The notes under the pieces are model-generated. The model saw nothing but the letters and a program-made list of their open reading frames with translations, had not been told where the DNA came from and did no database searches. Below are positions 42,914-52,703 of a stretch of 64,000 nucleotides of DNA, piece by piece (the first letter of the stretch is position 1; every line of letters starts with the position of its first letter). The position numbers were made by a program, and so were the translations under genes. Where the stretch lies: positions 124,001-188,000 of the forward strand of contig NZ_JACOOR010000006.1 in NCBI RefSeq assembly GCF_014290175.1, in the 5' to 3' direction. This stretch comes from Anaerosacchariphilus hominis (lineage in GTDB: Bacteria > Bacillota > Clostridia > Lachnospirales > Lachnospiraceae).

Positions 42914-45154
42914 ATGTATACACTTTCTTTGTTTCTGCTGGCTTTATTCAGCCTCTATATCAGCGTCTTTGCTTTCTTCCGCTGGGACGCTTCCTTTCTG
43001 CGGAATCTAAACCACGCGCCTGTGCAGGCTTTGTTTATCCTGGCCTTCGGGCTGCTGCTCTGCGCTGCCCTGGTGCTGCTGTACCGTCTGGTGAAAGGGC
43101 TGTCTGAGAAAAATCAGAAACGGCTGGGACTGATTCTCTTTCTGGTACTGGCCCTGGGGCAGTTGGGCTTTCTCATGGTGATCCGGCCACAGCTCCGCTA
43201 CGACCCGCTGAAAATCTTCGATATGGCCATCGAGATGCTGCGGACCCACACCATCTCCGGAACCTACGAAACCGGCTATTTCGCCCGTTACACGAATAAT
43301 TACCCGTTGACTATCCTGACCTACTGGTTTCTCCGGCTCCTCCAGGGCGTCGGCGTACCGGAAAGCGGTTTTCAGGTGGCAGTGCAGCTGGTGAATGTGG
43401 TGTGCATCCTGGGCTCTGTATGGCTGGGATACCTGATCCTGAAGGAAGTGAAAGGCCGGACGGAGGCTGTCTTCTTTCTCGGGGTCTGCGCGCTGTGCCC
43501 CCTGTCATACGTTTGGGCGGGATATTTTTATACGGCCAACTGTTCCATGCCTTTTCTGATGGGGATTCTGTATCTGGGAATCCGGATTCGGAAGACACTC
43601 TCCCGTCCAAAGGCAAATCTTTTATCCTTAACTATACCTTTTGCTTTGCTGGGCCTGGTCACCGTCTTCGGCTTCAAACTGCGGGCTACGGCTGCCATCG
43701 CTCTCATCGCCCTGTGTATCGACGGCGCGCTGCTGCTCTGGCGCAGGCGGGCGGAAGGGCTAGCTAAGCTTATCAGCAGAACTGTCCGTACTCTGGCCGT
43801 TCCCTGCCTCGCCTTTATGCTGACTGCCGCCCTGTCTCTGGGCTTCTTCTCTGCAGCCGTGAATACTTACGTGGATTTCGATTATAAGAATACCGGTTTT
43901 CCGGCCATCCACTGGGTCATGATGAGCGCCCGCTGGGACGGCTCCTTTGACCAGAACGATGAAAACTATACGGTGAGCTTCGAGACCAAAGAAGAGAAAA
44001 CGACTGCCGATCTCAAGGTATTGAAAGAGCGTATCAAGGAAGCCGGTTCCCTGGGTCTCGTCACCCTCTCCGGCCGGAAGCTTCTGAATACCTGGGTGGA
44101 CGGCACCGACAGCTACCAGGCCGAGGACAGCTACGCCTCCTATGGAAAGCTTTACGACTGCCTCATCGGAAACAAGAGCGGCCTGCTTCTCATCTATACC
44201 CAGGCCTTCCGGACTCTGCAGATGCTGGTGATCGGACTGGGGGCGCTCTTCGCCCTTGTGGCACTCCGGAAAAAGAAAAGAGCCCCACGATTCTTTCTGG
44301 TGCAGCTCACGTTGCTTGGCAGCATGGCCTTTCATCTCCTCTGGGAGACGAATCCCCTGTACAGCATCGGCTTTACTTATCTCTGCCTGATGCTGCTGGC
44401 GGAGGGAATTGCGGGATTTGCAGATGCTCTTGCAGCAAACGTATCTGCTATCCCGGCTTCCGGGGTTTCTGTATCAACGACCGCACATTCATCCTCCGGC
44501 ACTTCCAGGCTCTGGCTTGCGCCCGCCGCAGGTACGGTGCTGCTGGCTCTGCTTCTGGTCTTCACAAAGAAAGAACTGGTAGACACGCCCATCGAGGCCT
44601 GGGACTACGCCATCGACCAGTATCAGTATGCGGGCGGTTATGACGGTTACGTCACTTCCTATGATCAGAGCTATGTCCAGACCTTTACCACGGACAAGCC
44701 TTTTAACCGGATTTCCATTCGGGCCATCAATACGGTGGGGCCCTACAACCAGTCGGCCTTCTGCGTACGGCTCACGGACGATCAGGGTACGGTGGTCTAT
44801 GACAATGACCGGTTTCTGTCAGGTATGGTGACGAAAAGCGCCCTCTATGAATTTGTATTGGATGAGATCGTGCCGAATGGCAGGACTTCTTATACCCTGG
44901 AGATCTGGCCGGGGTACATCGAAGATGAAAACAGTCTGGAATTTCTCTCCTATAATACCGGAAACTGGGATCTCTATTCCGGCGGGGAACTGACTGTGGC
45001 GGGCGAGACCCAGCCCAGAGGAGATCTGGCTTTCGCAGTGTATGAGTATCGGGTGACCACCTACTTTAGCCTGAAGCAGTATCTGGTGCTTTGTGTGGGG
45101 CTGATGGCACTGGCTGTCGGGGTCACGGTTCTCAGTCGAAAGAGACTGCGTTAG
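42914..45154 (+). CDS. Large GT-C-like membrane protein, probable glycosyltransferase
   Basis: This is a 746-residue polytopic protein; I chose the ATG at 42914, five bases after GGAGG. About ten N-terminal helices (to about 400) enclose a first outside loop with RPQLRYDPLKIFDM and an ARYTNNYPLTILTYWFLR segment, as in GT39-type enzymes. A further helix set reaches about 560, and residues about 570-720 form a soluble beta-rich domain, then a last helix. It is the only plus-strand gene of the second glycan cluster and is transcribed alone, ending at the hairpin at 45191. Acceptor unknown. Confidence 0.75.
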   Translation: MYTLSLFLLALFSLYISVFAFFRWDASFLRNLNHAPVQALFILAFGLLLCAALVLLYRLVKGLSEKNQKRLGLILFLVLALGQLGFLMVIRPQLRYDPLKIFDMAIEMLRTHTISGTYETGYFARYTNNYPLTILTYWFLRLLQGVGVPESGFQVAVQLVNVVCILGSVWLGYLILKEVKGRTEAVFFLGVCALCPLSYVWAGYFYTANCSMPFLMGILYLGIRIRKTLSRPKANLLSLTIPFALLGLVTVFGFKLRATAAIALIALCIDGALLLWRRRAEGLAKLISRTVRTLAVPCLAFMLTAALSLGFFSAAVNTYVDFDYKNTGFPAIHWVMMSARWDGSFDQNDENYTVSFETKEEKTTADLKVLKERIKEAGSLGLVTLSGRKLLNTWVDGTDSYQAEDSYASYGKLYDCLIGNKSGLLLIYTQAFRTLQMLVIGLGALFALVALRKKKRAPRFFLVQLTLLGSMAFHLLWETNPLYSIGFTYLCLMLLAEGIAGFADALAANVSAIPASGVSVSTTAHSSSGTSRLWLAPAAGTVLLALLLVFTKKELVDTPIEAWDYAIDQYQYAGGYDGYVTSYDQSYVQTFTTDKPFNRISIRAINTVGPYNQSAFCVRLTDDQGTVVYDNDRFLSGMVTKSALYEFVLDEIVPNGRTSYTLEIWPGYIEDENSLEFLSYNTGNWDLYSGGELTVAGETQPRGDLAFAVYEYRVTTYFSLKQYLVLCVGLMALAVGVTVLSRKRLR

Positions 45155-45190
45155 GCAGCTGGCTTCTTCTCGCCGTCAGGCTGGGGCTGG

Positions 45191-45243
45191 AAAAGCATCT
45201 TCCTAAGGAGTCCCTCGATGGGGCAACGTGGAAGATGTTTTTT
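45191..45243 (+). terminator. Terminator after the plus-strand GT-C gene
   Basis: AAAAGCATCTTCC pairs with GGAAGATG followed by TTTTTT; an inner CCC/GGG stem lies in the loop. Confidence 0.75.
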
Positions 45244-45268
45244 CGGCACCAACCGTCCCTAAAGCTGC

Positions 45269-46909
45269 TCACTTTCCCAGCAACAGATACCCCGCATTCT
45301 CATAGAGCACCTCCGCCCCCCGCAACTGCTCCTGATTTTCCTCGTAGTCCAGCCGGTCCACATAGAGTACCGCCTGCCCTGTCTCTTTCCGGAATTCTTC
45401 GATTCCTCCGTCCTTACAGTGGAAGTCTCCACTGATCTCCGCCAGAAACAGCATATTCTGATCCCAGGTTCCGATGGTTTCCGGGTCCTCGCCGGGGACA
45501 TAGATGTAAGCTTTTTCGCCTGCGTAAGCGGCATCCCGGCTGACGCTCTCCTGAATGAAGATCTGGAAAGGATCGCCGTGGGCCTCACGGATCACATGGA
45601 AGTAGGCATTCTTCATGTAGACGCCCACCAGTACCACGCTGACCACGGCGGCAGATATCCCCACAAGAGTACGGATATCACTGGTTTTTCCACCCTGCGC
45701 GTTCTTCTTTTCCACCTGACTGGCCGGTTCGGCCGCAGCCAGGATCGCCTCTGCCGACGTTCCCTGTTCTCCTGCCTTCTGCACTTCTGCCAGCGGCAGT
45801 CGGATCAGCCACCCTAGGATCGCCGCTGTTCCCAGCGCCAGGGGCACCGTGCAGGGGTAGCAGTACCAGATAAGCTTCGTCCCGATGGCTGAGAAGCCCA
45901 GGAAGGGCAACAGGAACCACAGCAGGATGCCTCCGCCCTGCTCCAGCAGAGTCCGGTTCCATTCCTTCCTTTTCCACAAATACAGCAGTTCGCCCAGAAG
46001 CCCCACCACGCAGATCAGCATCTGCCAGCGATAGATAAAGCCCTCTGCCCCGAAGACCATATCGTAGTAGAAGCGGAAGGGAAACTGATGCCCCTCAAAA
46101 TTCGCACTTCCGGTGCGGGCCAGCAGATCCACCTCCACCATCTGTTTCAGGAAAAAGAAACCGTCCTTGGTAAAGCGCCAGCCAAACCAGAGAATCAGGG
46201 GCGCAAATACGGACAACAGGAAGCCGCCCCATTCCTTCTTTGTGAATCGCAGCATTTCCCCGGTCGCCAGCAGATAGATGCCGCCGATGGCCATAATCAT
46301 CCCCGCGTGCCAACTCTTGGTCAGGAAAGCCAGGGAGAACATCAGGCCGCAGACATATACATTTTTATGGTTCTTCTTCACGGAAAGCATGGCCAGCATG
46401 GCCAGCGTAAAGAACAGAAGATACAGAGCATCCGCATCTCCGGCCCTGGCCAGGTGGGCCGACAGGGGCCGCTCATTGGCGCAGAAAAAAAACAGCACCA
46501 GAATCGAAGCCTCTTTGCTGCAGTGCTTCGCGAACAGGGCGCAGGCGATGCCGGTCAGCAGATAGGCCAGCGCCGAAGTAAAACGGAGCCCAAACACCGT
46601 ATATCCGAAGAGCCGGAAGCCCAGCAGAATGCCCCAGTAGCTCATGGAGGGCTTCAGATTCCAGTCGTCCACCTGATAATTGTAGGTATGCTGGATATAA
46701 TCGCCGTTCTGAATCATTTCGTAGGCATTGACCCCGTGGCGTGCCTCATCCCAGGAATCCACGTACTTCACACCCAGACAGCGGAAGCAAAAAAAGGCAA
46801 GCACAAGCGCACCTGCCACAAAGAATACAATATAATACTTTTCCAGAATCCGGAGCAGAAATTTATATATCTTACCCACTCTGTCGGTTATTCTTTTTAC
46901 TGCAGTCAT
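45269..46909 (-). CDS. GT39-family (ArnT/PMT-like) membrane glycosyltransferase
   Basis: This 546-residue protein shows the canonical first-loop acidic motif YVDSWDEARHGVNAYEMIQNG near residue 50, with the catalytic Asp and Glu, then W-N-LKPSMSYW as the second conserved site. About 12 helices and a 100-residue soluble tail follow. AGGAG lies six bases upstream of the ATG. The enzyme should transfer a sugar from polyprenyl phosphate to an envelope acceptor. GtrB-like GT2 genes two and three positions upstream are the usual makers of its donor. Confidence 0.87.
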   Translation of the reverse strand: MTAVKRITDRVGKIYKFLLRILEKYYIVFFVAGALVLAFFCFRCLGVKYVDSWDEARHGVNAYEMIQNGDYIQHTYNYQVDDWNLKPSMSYWGILLGFRLFGYTVFGLRFTSALAYLLTGIACALFAKHCSKEASILVLFFFCANERPLSAHLARAGDADALYLLFFTLAMLAMLSVKKNHKNVYVCGLMFSLAFLTKSWHAGMIMAIGGIYLLATGEMLRFTKKEWGGFLLSVFAPLILWFGWRFTKDGFFFLKQMVEVDLLARTGSANFEGHQFPFRFYYDMVFGAEGFIYRWQMLICVVGLLGELLYLWKRKEWNRTLLEQGGGILLWFLLPFLGFSAIGTKLIWYCYPCTVPLALGTAAILGWLIRLPLAEVQKAGEQGTSAEAILAAAEPASQVEKKNAQGGKTSDIRTLVGISAAVVSVVLVGVYMKNAYFHVIREAHGDPFQIFIQESVSRDAAYAGEKAYIYVPGEDPETIGTWDQNMLFLAEISGDFHCKDGGIEEFRKETGQAVLYVDRLDYEENQEQLRGAEVLYENAGYLLLGK

Positions 46910-46973
46910 ATCGTTCTCCTATGAAATCTCCATTTCAGATCTGTGATTTCCAGACACCCGTATGGATTCTGAT

Positions 46974-48045
46974 TTACTTCAGCATCTCTCCCAGCGTTCC
47001 GCAGTATACACTGTACATCACCGTCGCGAACTGATCATAGCCCGCCGCTCCCGGATGCAGGGCGTCGCCCTCCTCGAAGTTCGCGTCGCTGTTGTGCATG
47101 AGTCCCAGGGGAATCAGCACCACGTTTTTCTGATCCCGGAACTTCTTCGCCATGGCCTGCATCAGATCCATGATACGCTTATCCGAACGGTTCTTGAATT
47201 CTCCGGGGAGAAAAGCAGTGCCGTCCTGCTTTACCATGGTTCCGATCTTCTCCTGATCGCCCCAGTAAATGGTATTCACCAGATAAATGGGAATCTCCTT
47301 GTCATGACGGCGGATATTGTCCACCATCCGGGCAATGGCATTCACCGTGTCGGAGGGATCGTCCTTGAGGCCGTTGGTTCCCAGGAAAATCTGTACGGCG
47401 TCCGGGTCGATACCGGTGAACAGCTTATAGTACTTCCAGTCGAACATTTTCTGAACCGGATCATAAAAAGGATGAACCCCCTCATTCGTTCCGTCAGCAT
47501 AATACTCCGTCGGCTCCAGATAATCCTGAGCCGAGAATCCGCTGCGCCCCTCATGACCGTATCTGGTCCATCCTCTTGTTCCTGTAAAGCTGATCTGATC
47601 TCCGGACAGATGGTATATGGTCCGATACCATTCCCGTCCGTTGGAAAGACTGTCGCCGATATTCAGCACCGAATATTCCCCTTCCAGCTTCTCCACCACA
47701 TGGAGCGTGCTTTTCAGGGTCAGCACTTCATTCACATTATAATCATATACCGTCAGAGTCAGGGGATAATCGCCCACCTGCTCTTCCTTGCCCGTAACGG
47801 AAAACCGGTTCTCCAGGTTCTCGCCCACGGCACAGTCCCAGTTGCAGGCATAGCCGTCCCGCAGCCCTGACCAGACCACCTCGTCGTCGTAGAGCTCCAC
47901 GGTGCTTCCCACCGCCACATACACGTCCTCGGGAAGATAGGCCTCCACCTGGGGTTTATACTTTTTCAGCTCCGCCTGCAGCGTCAGATTCCAGATCACC
48001 AGTCCCAGTATCATTGCCACAGGAATGAGCCACAAAAACTTCTTT

Positions 48046-48056
<11 letters not shown>
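46974..48056 (-). CDS. Membrane-anchored SGNH/GDSL hydrolase
   Basis: This 360-residue protein has an N-terminal anchor (about 6-24), a beta-sandwich region with an Ig-like look (40-125) and an SGNH domain: NIGDSLSNG (Ser), GHEGRSG (Gly), FLGTNGLKDD (Asn) and DALHPGAAGY (Asp and His). Such enzymes remove or move acetyl groups on surface glycans. The ATG at 48056 follows GGAG and overlaps the GT2 gene by 11 bases. Activity outside the membrane is inferred from topology. Confidence 0.85.
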
Positions 48057-48999
<943 letters not shown>

Positions 49000-49008
49000 A
49001 TCCTGCTC

Positions 49009-49953
49009 CTACTTCTCCTTCTTTTCCTCGTCAAAACCGCGAATCTCATCTATCAGGAAGGGCGGACGGTTCCGCGCCGCGTCAAAGGCTCTCCAGATAT
49101 ATTCTCCCAGGATTCCCAGCATCACCATGGTCACGCCGAAGGAAAACAGCATCAGCACCATCATGGAGGTCCAGCCGGGCACATCTTCCACTCCGGTCAG
49201 CCGCTGCACCATCAGAATCACAGCCCAGAGCACAGCCCCCACTGCGTACACTCCTCCCAGTCCCGTCATAAAGCGCACCGGAAAATAGGAAAAACTCATC
49301 ATGGAATCCACCACCAGCTTGATCTTCTTGGACAGGGTCCAGCGAGACTCGCCGATCTCTCTGGCCTTTCGGTGGAAATAGACCTTTTCCGTTTTAAAGC
49401 CCACCCACAATACCTGCAGGGTCAGGGCTGAATTCTTCTCATCCAGCATCAGGAGCACTTCGATGACCTGCCGATCCAGCAGATAGCAGTCGAAACCGCC
49501 CTTGGGCATATTTTTCATAATCAGTTTCCGGGTAATGGTGTAATACAGGTTCGCGAAAAACTTCTGAACCGCTCCTTCATCCCGGTCGGCGCGGACAGCC
49601 AGAACGACCTTATTGCCCTCTTTCCATTTCTCATACAGCTGCAGAATCAGCTCGGAATCCTCCTGCAGATCCGCCTGCTTGGTCACGGCGCAGTCGCCGG
49701 TACACACAGAAAGACCTGCCAGAATGGCGGAATGCTCACCGAAGTTCCGGGACAGCTTCACCAGACGTACCTTACTGTCCATGTCACGGATCTGTTCCAT
49801 GATTTCCCAGGAATTATCTCCTGATCCGTCGTCCACAAAGACGATCTCGTAGTCATCCAGCTTATGGAGAATCTTCTCCTTCATATCCTCGTAAAGGAGC
49901 ATCAGGGTATCTGAGTTCCAGTACACCGGAACAATAATCGAAAGTTTGCTCAT
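49009..49953 (-). CDS. GtrB-like GT2 glycosyltransferase, paralogue
   Basis: This is a 314-residue protein. SIIVPVYWNSDTLMLL, FVDDGSGDNSWEIM and the aspartate in TKQADLQEDSELILQ mark the GT-A fold; two C-terminal helices precede ILGEYIWRAFDAARNRPPF. It carries KQADLQE where its neighbour has MDVDLQD, so one Asp of the DXD-like site is replaced. It overlaps the FdtA-like gene by four bases, which suggests it handles the amino sugar made by that pair; this is inference. Confidence 0.88.
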   Translation of the reverse strand: MSKLSIIVPVYWNSDTLMLLYEDMKEKILHKLDDYEIVFVDDGSGDNSWEIMEQIRDMDSKVRLVKLSRNFGEHSAILAGLSVCTGDCAVTKQADLQEDSELILQLYEKWKEGNKVVLAVRADRDEGAVQKFFANLYYTITRKLIMKNMPKGGFDCYLLDRQVIEVLLMLDEKNSALTLQVLWVGFKTEKVYFHRKAREIGESRWTLSKKIKLVVDSMMSFSYFPVRFMTGLGGVYAVGAVLWAVILMVQRLTGVEDVPGWTSMMVLMLFSFGVTMVMLGILGEYIWRAFDAARNRPPFLIDEIRGFDEEKKEK

Positions 49954-50372
49954 CGTCTGCGGGTTCCTCCCACTTCTTTTATAAACTCGTCGTAATCGCG
50001 GATGTATTCATTGCCGTCGTAATGGGTATTTGCCAATACCAGCAGCACGGAATCCGCACTGAAATCATACATGTCCTTCCAGACCATCGTAGGCAGATAG
50101 AGTCCCATCCGGGGCCGGTTCAGCTCGATAACCTCCTCTTCAAAGCCATTGTCCACCCGCACCTTGCTGGAGCCGCTCACATTGATGAGCACAAACTCGG
50201 AATTCCGGTTGGCATGCTGGCCTCTGACCACCTCGCTGTCGGAACCGTAGATATAGAATACCCGCTTGATTTCAAAGGGAATATCCCGGGCTCCTTCCAC
50301 GACCACCAGCTTTCCTCGCTCATCGCCCAGATCGCCAAACTCCAGAACTTTATACTGATCTTTAATATTCAT
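49950..50372 (-). CDS. fdtA: FdtA/QdtA-type dTDP-sugar 3,4-ketoisomerase (cupin)
   Basis: This is a 140-residue single cupin. The GDERGKLVVVEGARDIPFEIKRVF pattern, VVRGQHANRNSEF with the catalytic His, and YLPTMVWKDMYDFS are typical of FdtA, QdtA and WxcM-type enzymes, which convert dTDP-4-keto-6-deoxyglucose to the 3-keto isomer. The ATG at 50372 is four bases after GGGAGAGG. It sits between its partner aminotransferase and a GT2 gene. Which C4 epimer is made cannot be decided here. Confidence 0.88.
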   Translation of the reverse strand: MNIKDQYKVLEFGDLGDERGKLVVVEGARDIPFEIKRVFYIYGSDSEVVRGQHANRNSEFVLINVSGSSKVRVDNGFEEEVIELNRPRMGLYLPTMVWKDMYDFSADSVLLVLANTHYDGNEYIRDYDEFIKEVGGTRRR

Positions 50373-50391
50373 GTTACCTCTCCCGGTTTCT

Positions 50392-51483
50392 TTAAAATGC
50401 ATTAATTGCGTCGATGACGTAGCTCTGCTCTTCCTCGGTCATGCCATTGTACATGGGCAGAGAAAGCACCTGTGAAGCAAACTGCTCGGTAATCGGCAGA
50501 TCGCCCTTCTTATGTCCCAGATACTGATAGGCCTCGGACAGATGGGGCGGAATCGGATAATGGATAATCGTTCCAATCTCCTTTTCTTCCAGATATTTCT
50601 TCAGTTCGTCACGTTTTTCGCTGCGTACCACAAACTGATGCCATACGGCGGTGGCTCCCTCCTGTACCTCCGGGAGAATCAGCTTGTCGTTCTGAATCTC
50701 CGCAAGATAGCGGGCCGCGATATTCCGGCGTTCCTCCTCGCACTCTTCCACATGGCGCAGACGCACCCGAAGAAGTCCTGCCTGCAGCTCATCCAGACGG
50801 GAATTAGCTCCGACTACTTTATTATAATAACGCTTCTCACTTCCGTAATTGCGGAACACACGGAAATCCTCCGCCAGTCCTTTGTCCTTTACCACCACTC
50901 CGCCGCCGTCACCGAAAGCGCCGATATTCTTGGAGGGATAGAAGGAAAAGCAGCCCACATCTCCGAAGGTTCCTGTCATCTGACCATCAAAGCAGGCTCC
51001 ATGGGACTGGGCGCAGTCCTCCACCAGCTTCAGGTTATATTTTTCGGTCAATTTTTTAACTTCAGCCATATTAGATGCCTGACCGTAGAGGTGTACCACC
51101 AGAATTGCCTTGGTGCGCCCGGTGATCTTCTCCTCGATCTTGGATACATCGATATTATAGTACTGGTTCGGCTCCACAAAAACCGGGGTCGCGCCGTTCA
51201 TGGTGATGCCCATGACACTGGCAATGTAGGTATTGCCCTGGACGATAACCTCGTCTCCCTTGCCGATTCCCAACAGACGGAACGCGATCCACAGGGCGTC
51301 CAGACCGCTGGCCAGACCCACACAGTAGTTGCCGCCGGTGTAAGCCGCGTACTCTTCCTCAAAGCTCTTCACTTCATTGCCCAGCACATACCAGCCGGAA
51401 CGAAGCACCTCAAGGGCCTTGTCCTCAAACTCCTTCTGATACCGGAAGAAGCCTCTATCCATACGGTTTGCCATAATCTTCAT
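50392..51483 (-). CDS. fdtB: DegT/DnrJ/EryC1 sugar aminotransferase (FdtB/QdtB-like)
   Basis: This is a 363-residue PLP enzyme. It carries GLASGLDALWIAFRLLGIGKGDEVIV, VEDCAQSHGA, the Schiff-base lysine in FYPSKNIGAFGDGG, and a C-terminal IIHYPIPPHLSEAY with the sugar-nucleotide-binding residues. Together with the adjacent ketoisomerase it would make a dTDP-3-amino-3,6-dideoxyhexose (Fuc3N or Qui3N type). It starts with weak spacing to GAGG. No N-acetyltransferase lies next to it, unlike complete Fuc3NAc operons. Confidence 0.9.
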   Translation of the reverse strand: MKIMANRMDRGFFRYQKEFEDKALEVLRSGWYVLGNEVKSFEEEYAAYTGGNYCVGLASGLDALWIAFRLLGIGKGDEVIVQGNTYIASVMGITMNGATPVFVEPNQYYNIDVSKIEEKITGRTKAILVVHLYGQASNMAEVKKLTEKYNLKLVEDCAQSHGACFDGQMTGTFGDVGCFSFYPSKNIGAFGDGGGVVVKDKGLAEDFRVFRNYGSEKRYYNKVVGANSRLDELQAGLLRVRLRHVEECEEERRNIAARYLAEIQNDKLILPEVQEGATAVWHQFVVRSEKRDELKKYLEEKEIGTIIHYPIPPHLSEAYQYLGHKKGDLPITEQFASQVLSLPMYNGMTEEEQSYVIDAINAF

Positions 51484-51570
51484 CTTATAGCCGCCTCACT
51501 TTCTATCTTTTGCAGACCCCTTTTCTCTGTCTTTCCTAAAAATAGGCAAATCTCTGCCTTATAAATTACA

Positions 51571-52635
51571 TTACTCGTATTTATCATCATAACACGCGTT
51601 GAAATATTCGTCAATCGGCTTTCCATCCGCTTCTGCCAGCAGCCGGGTCAGTTTTTCTGCTCCGGCTCCGTTCAGGTGATCCACGTCGATGTACTCGTCC
51701 GCGGTCAGATCCAGATACTCTCTCTTCGCCAGATTAAAATCCAGATATTCCGCACCGTATCGGTCCGCCAGCTCCTGCACAAAGGTATGGGCCGGGTCGT
51801 AGGGGCCGATGGCTTCCAGATACTGATCCAGGCTGGGCGCTGTCACGAACACCAGACGGATGCCCTTTTCCTCACAGAAGTTTACGATTCTTTCTATATA
51901 AGAGACAGGATAGGCTGTATCCAGCTCCAGATCCTCGGCTACTTTTCCGAAATTATCCCACCAGGTAATGGCCCCGGCATCCAGCCGTGCATCGGACCAG
52001 ACAAAACCACGGCCCGCGTACCGGTCTGACTCCACGGTCACCGGTTCATACTCCCGGTAGCTCCCGGTCTGTTTCTTCGCGAGGTTTTCCTTCACATAAG
52101 CCACATTCCCCAGCTCCTGCCAGTTCCGCCGGAAAGGAAAAAAACGATTCGTATAATTCTTTGCTTCTGTGGTAGTCAGCAGGAAAGACAGCTTATTCAG
52201 GGAAGGACGCATATAGTCGGATATGATATTAGCCTGCACCAGATCCCGATCCTCCGGATCCATGAACAGGAATTTGTAGTGCATATCCAGATAGACCGTC
52301 TGCAAATCATAGAGGCTGGCCGCCTCCCGCAAAAGGTAATAGGAGGTATCGTAGTTCTGGGCGGAAGAACCCAGATTGTACGCCGTCTTTCCGGTCAGTT
52401 CTTCATAGAGGACCGGATCATAGGCCCGGTAGCAATGGGAACTGCCCAGGAACAGGGTATCGATCTCCTCCCCTGCGTCGGCCCGTTCATAGAGCTCATG
52501 CATGGTCAGTCTCGTGTAGCTCTGGCTGTCATCCATCAAAAGGTAGTTGCAGAGCCTGATAAGGCTGCAGAGCAGGATGATCACTGTCGCTGCCATAAGA
52601 GACCCTCCCACCAGGGGGCGTGTTTTTGTTTTCAT
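51571..52635 (-). CDS. SGNH-like membrane-anchored protein, AlgX/DltD-like partner of the MBOAT
   Basis: This 354-residue protein has an N-terminal anchor (about 10-30) and an SGNH-type core: LFLGSSHCYRAYDP with the Ser, YNLGSSAQNYDTSYY, and IDVDHLNGAGAEKL with the Asp-His pair. Such proteins transfer acetyl or acyl groups on the outside, using a donor passed by an MBOAT membrane protein. The MBOAT gene lies directly upstream (69 bases). O-acylation of the surface polymer is inferred. Confidence 0.82.
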   Translation of the reverse strand: MKTKTRPLVGGSLMAATVIILLCSLIRLCNYLLMDDSQSYTRLTMHELYERADAGEEIDTLFLGSSHCYRAYDPVLYEELTGKTAYNLGSSAQNYDTSYYLLREAASLYDLQTVYLDMHYKFLFMDPEDRDLVQANIISDYMRPSLNKLSFLLTTTEAKNYTNRFFPFRRNWQELGNVAYVKENLAKKQTGSYREYEPVTVESDRYAGRGFVWSDARLDAGAITWWDNFGKVAEDLELDTAYPVSYIERIVNFCEEKGIRLVFVTAPSLDQYLEAIGPYDPAHTFVQELADRYGAEYLDFNLAKREYLDLTADEYIDVDHLNGAGAEKLTRLLAEADGKPIDEYFNACYDDKYE

Positions 52636-52703
52636 GGGCTCTGAAGCCTCCTTTCTAATCAGATTCGGACCTTCGGCCGCGCCATTCGCAAAACCGCCGT
52701 TTC

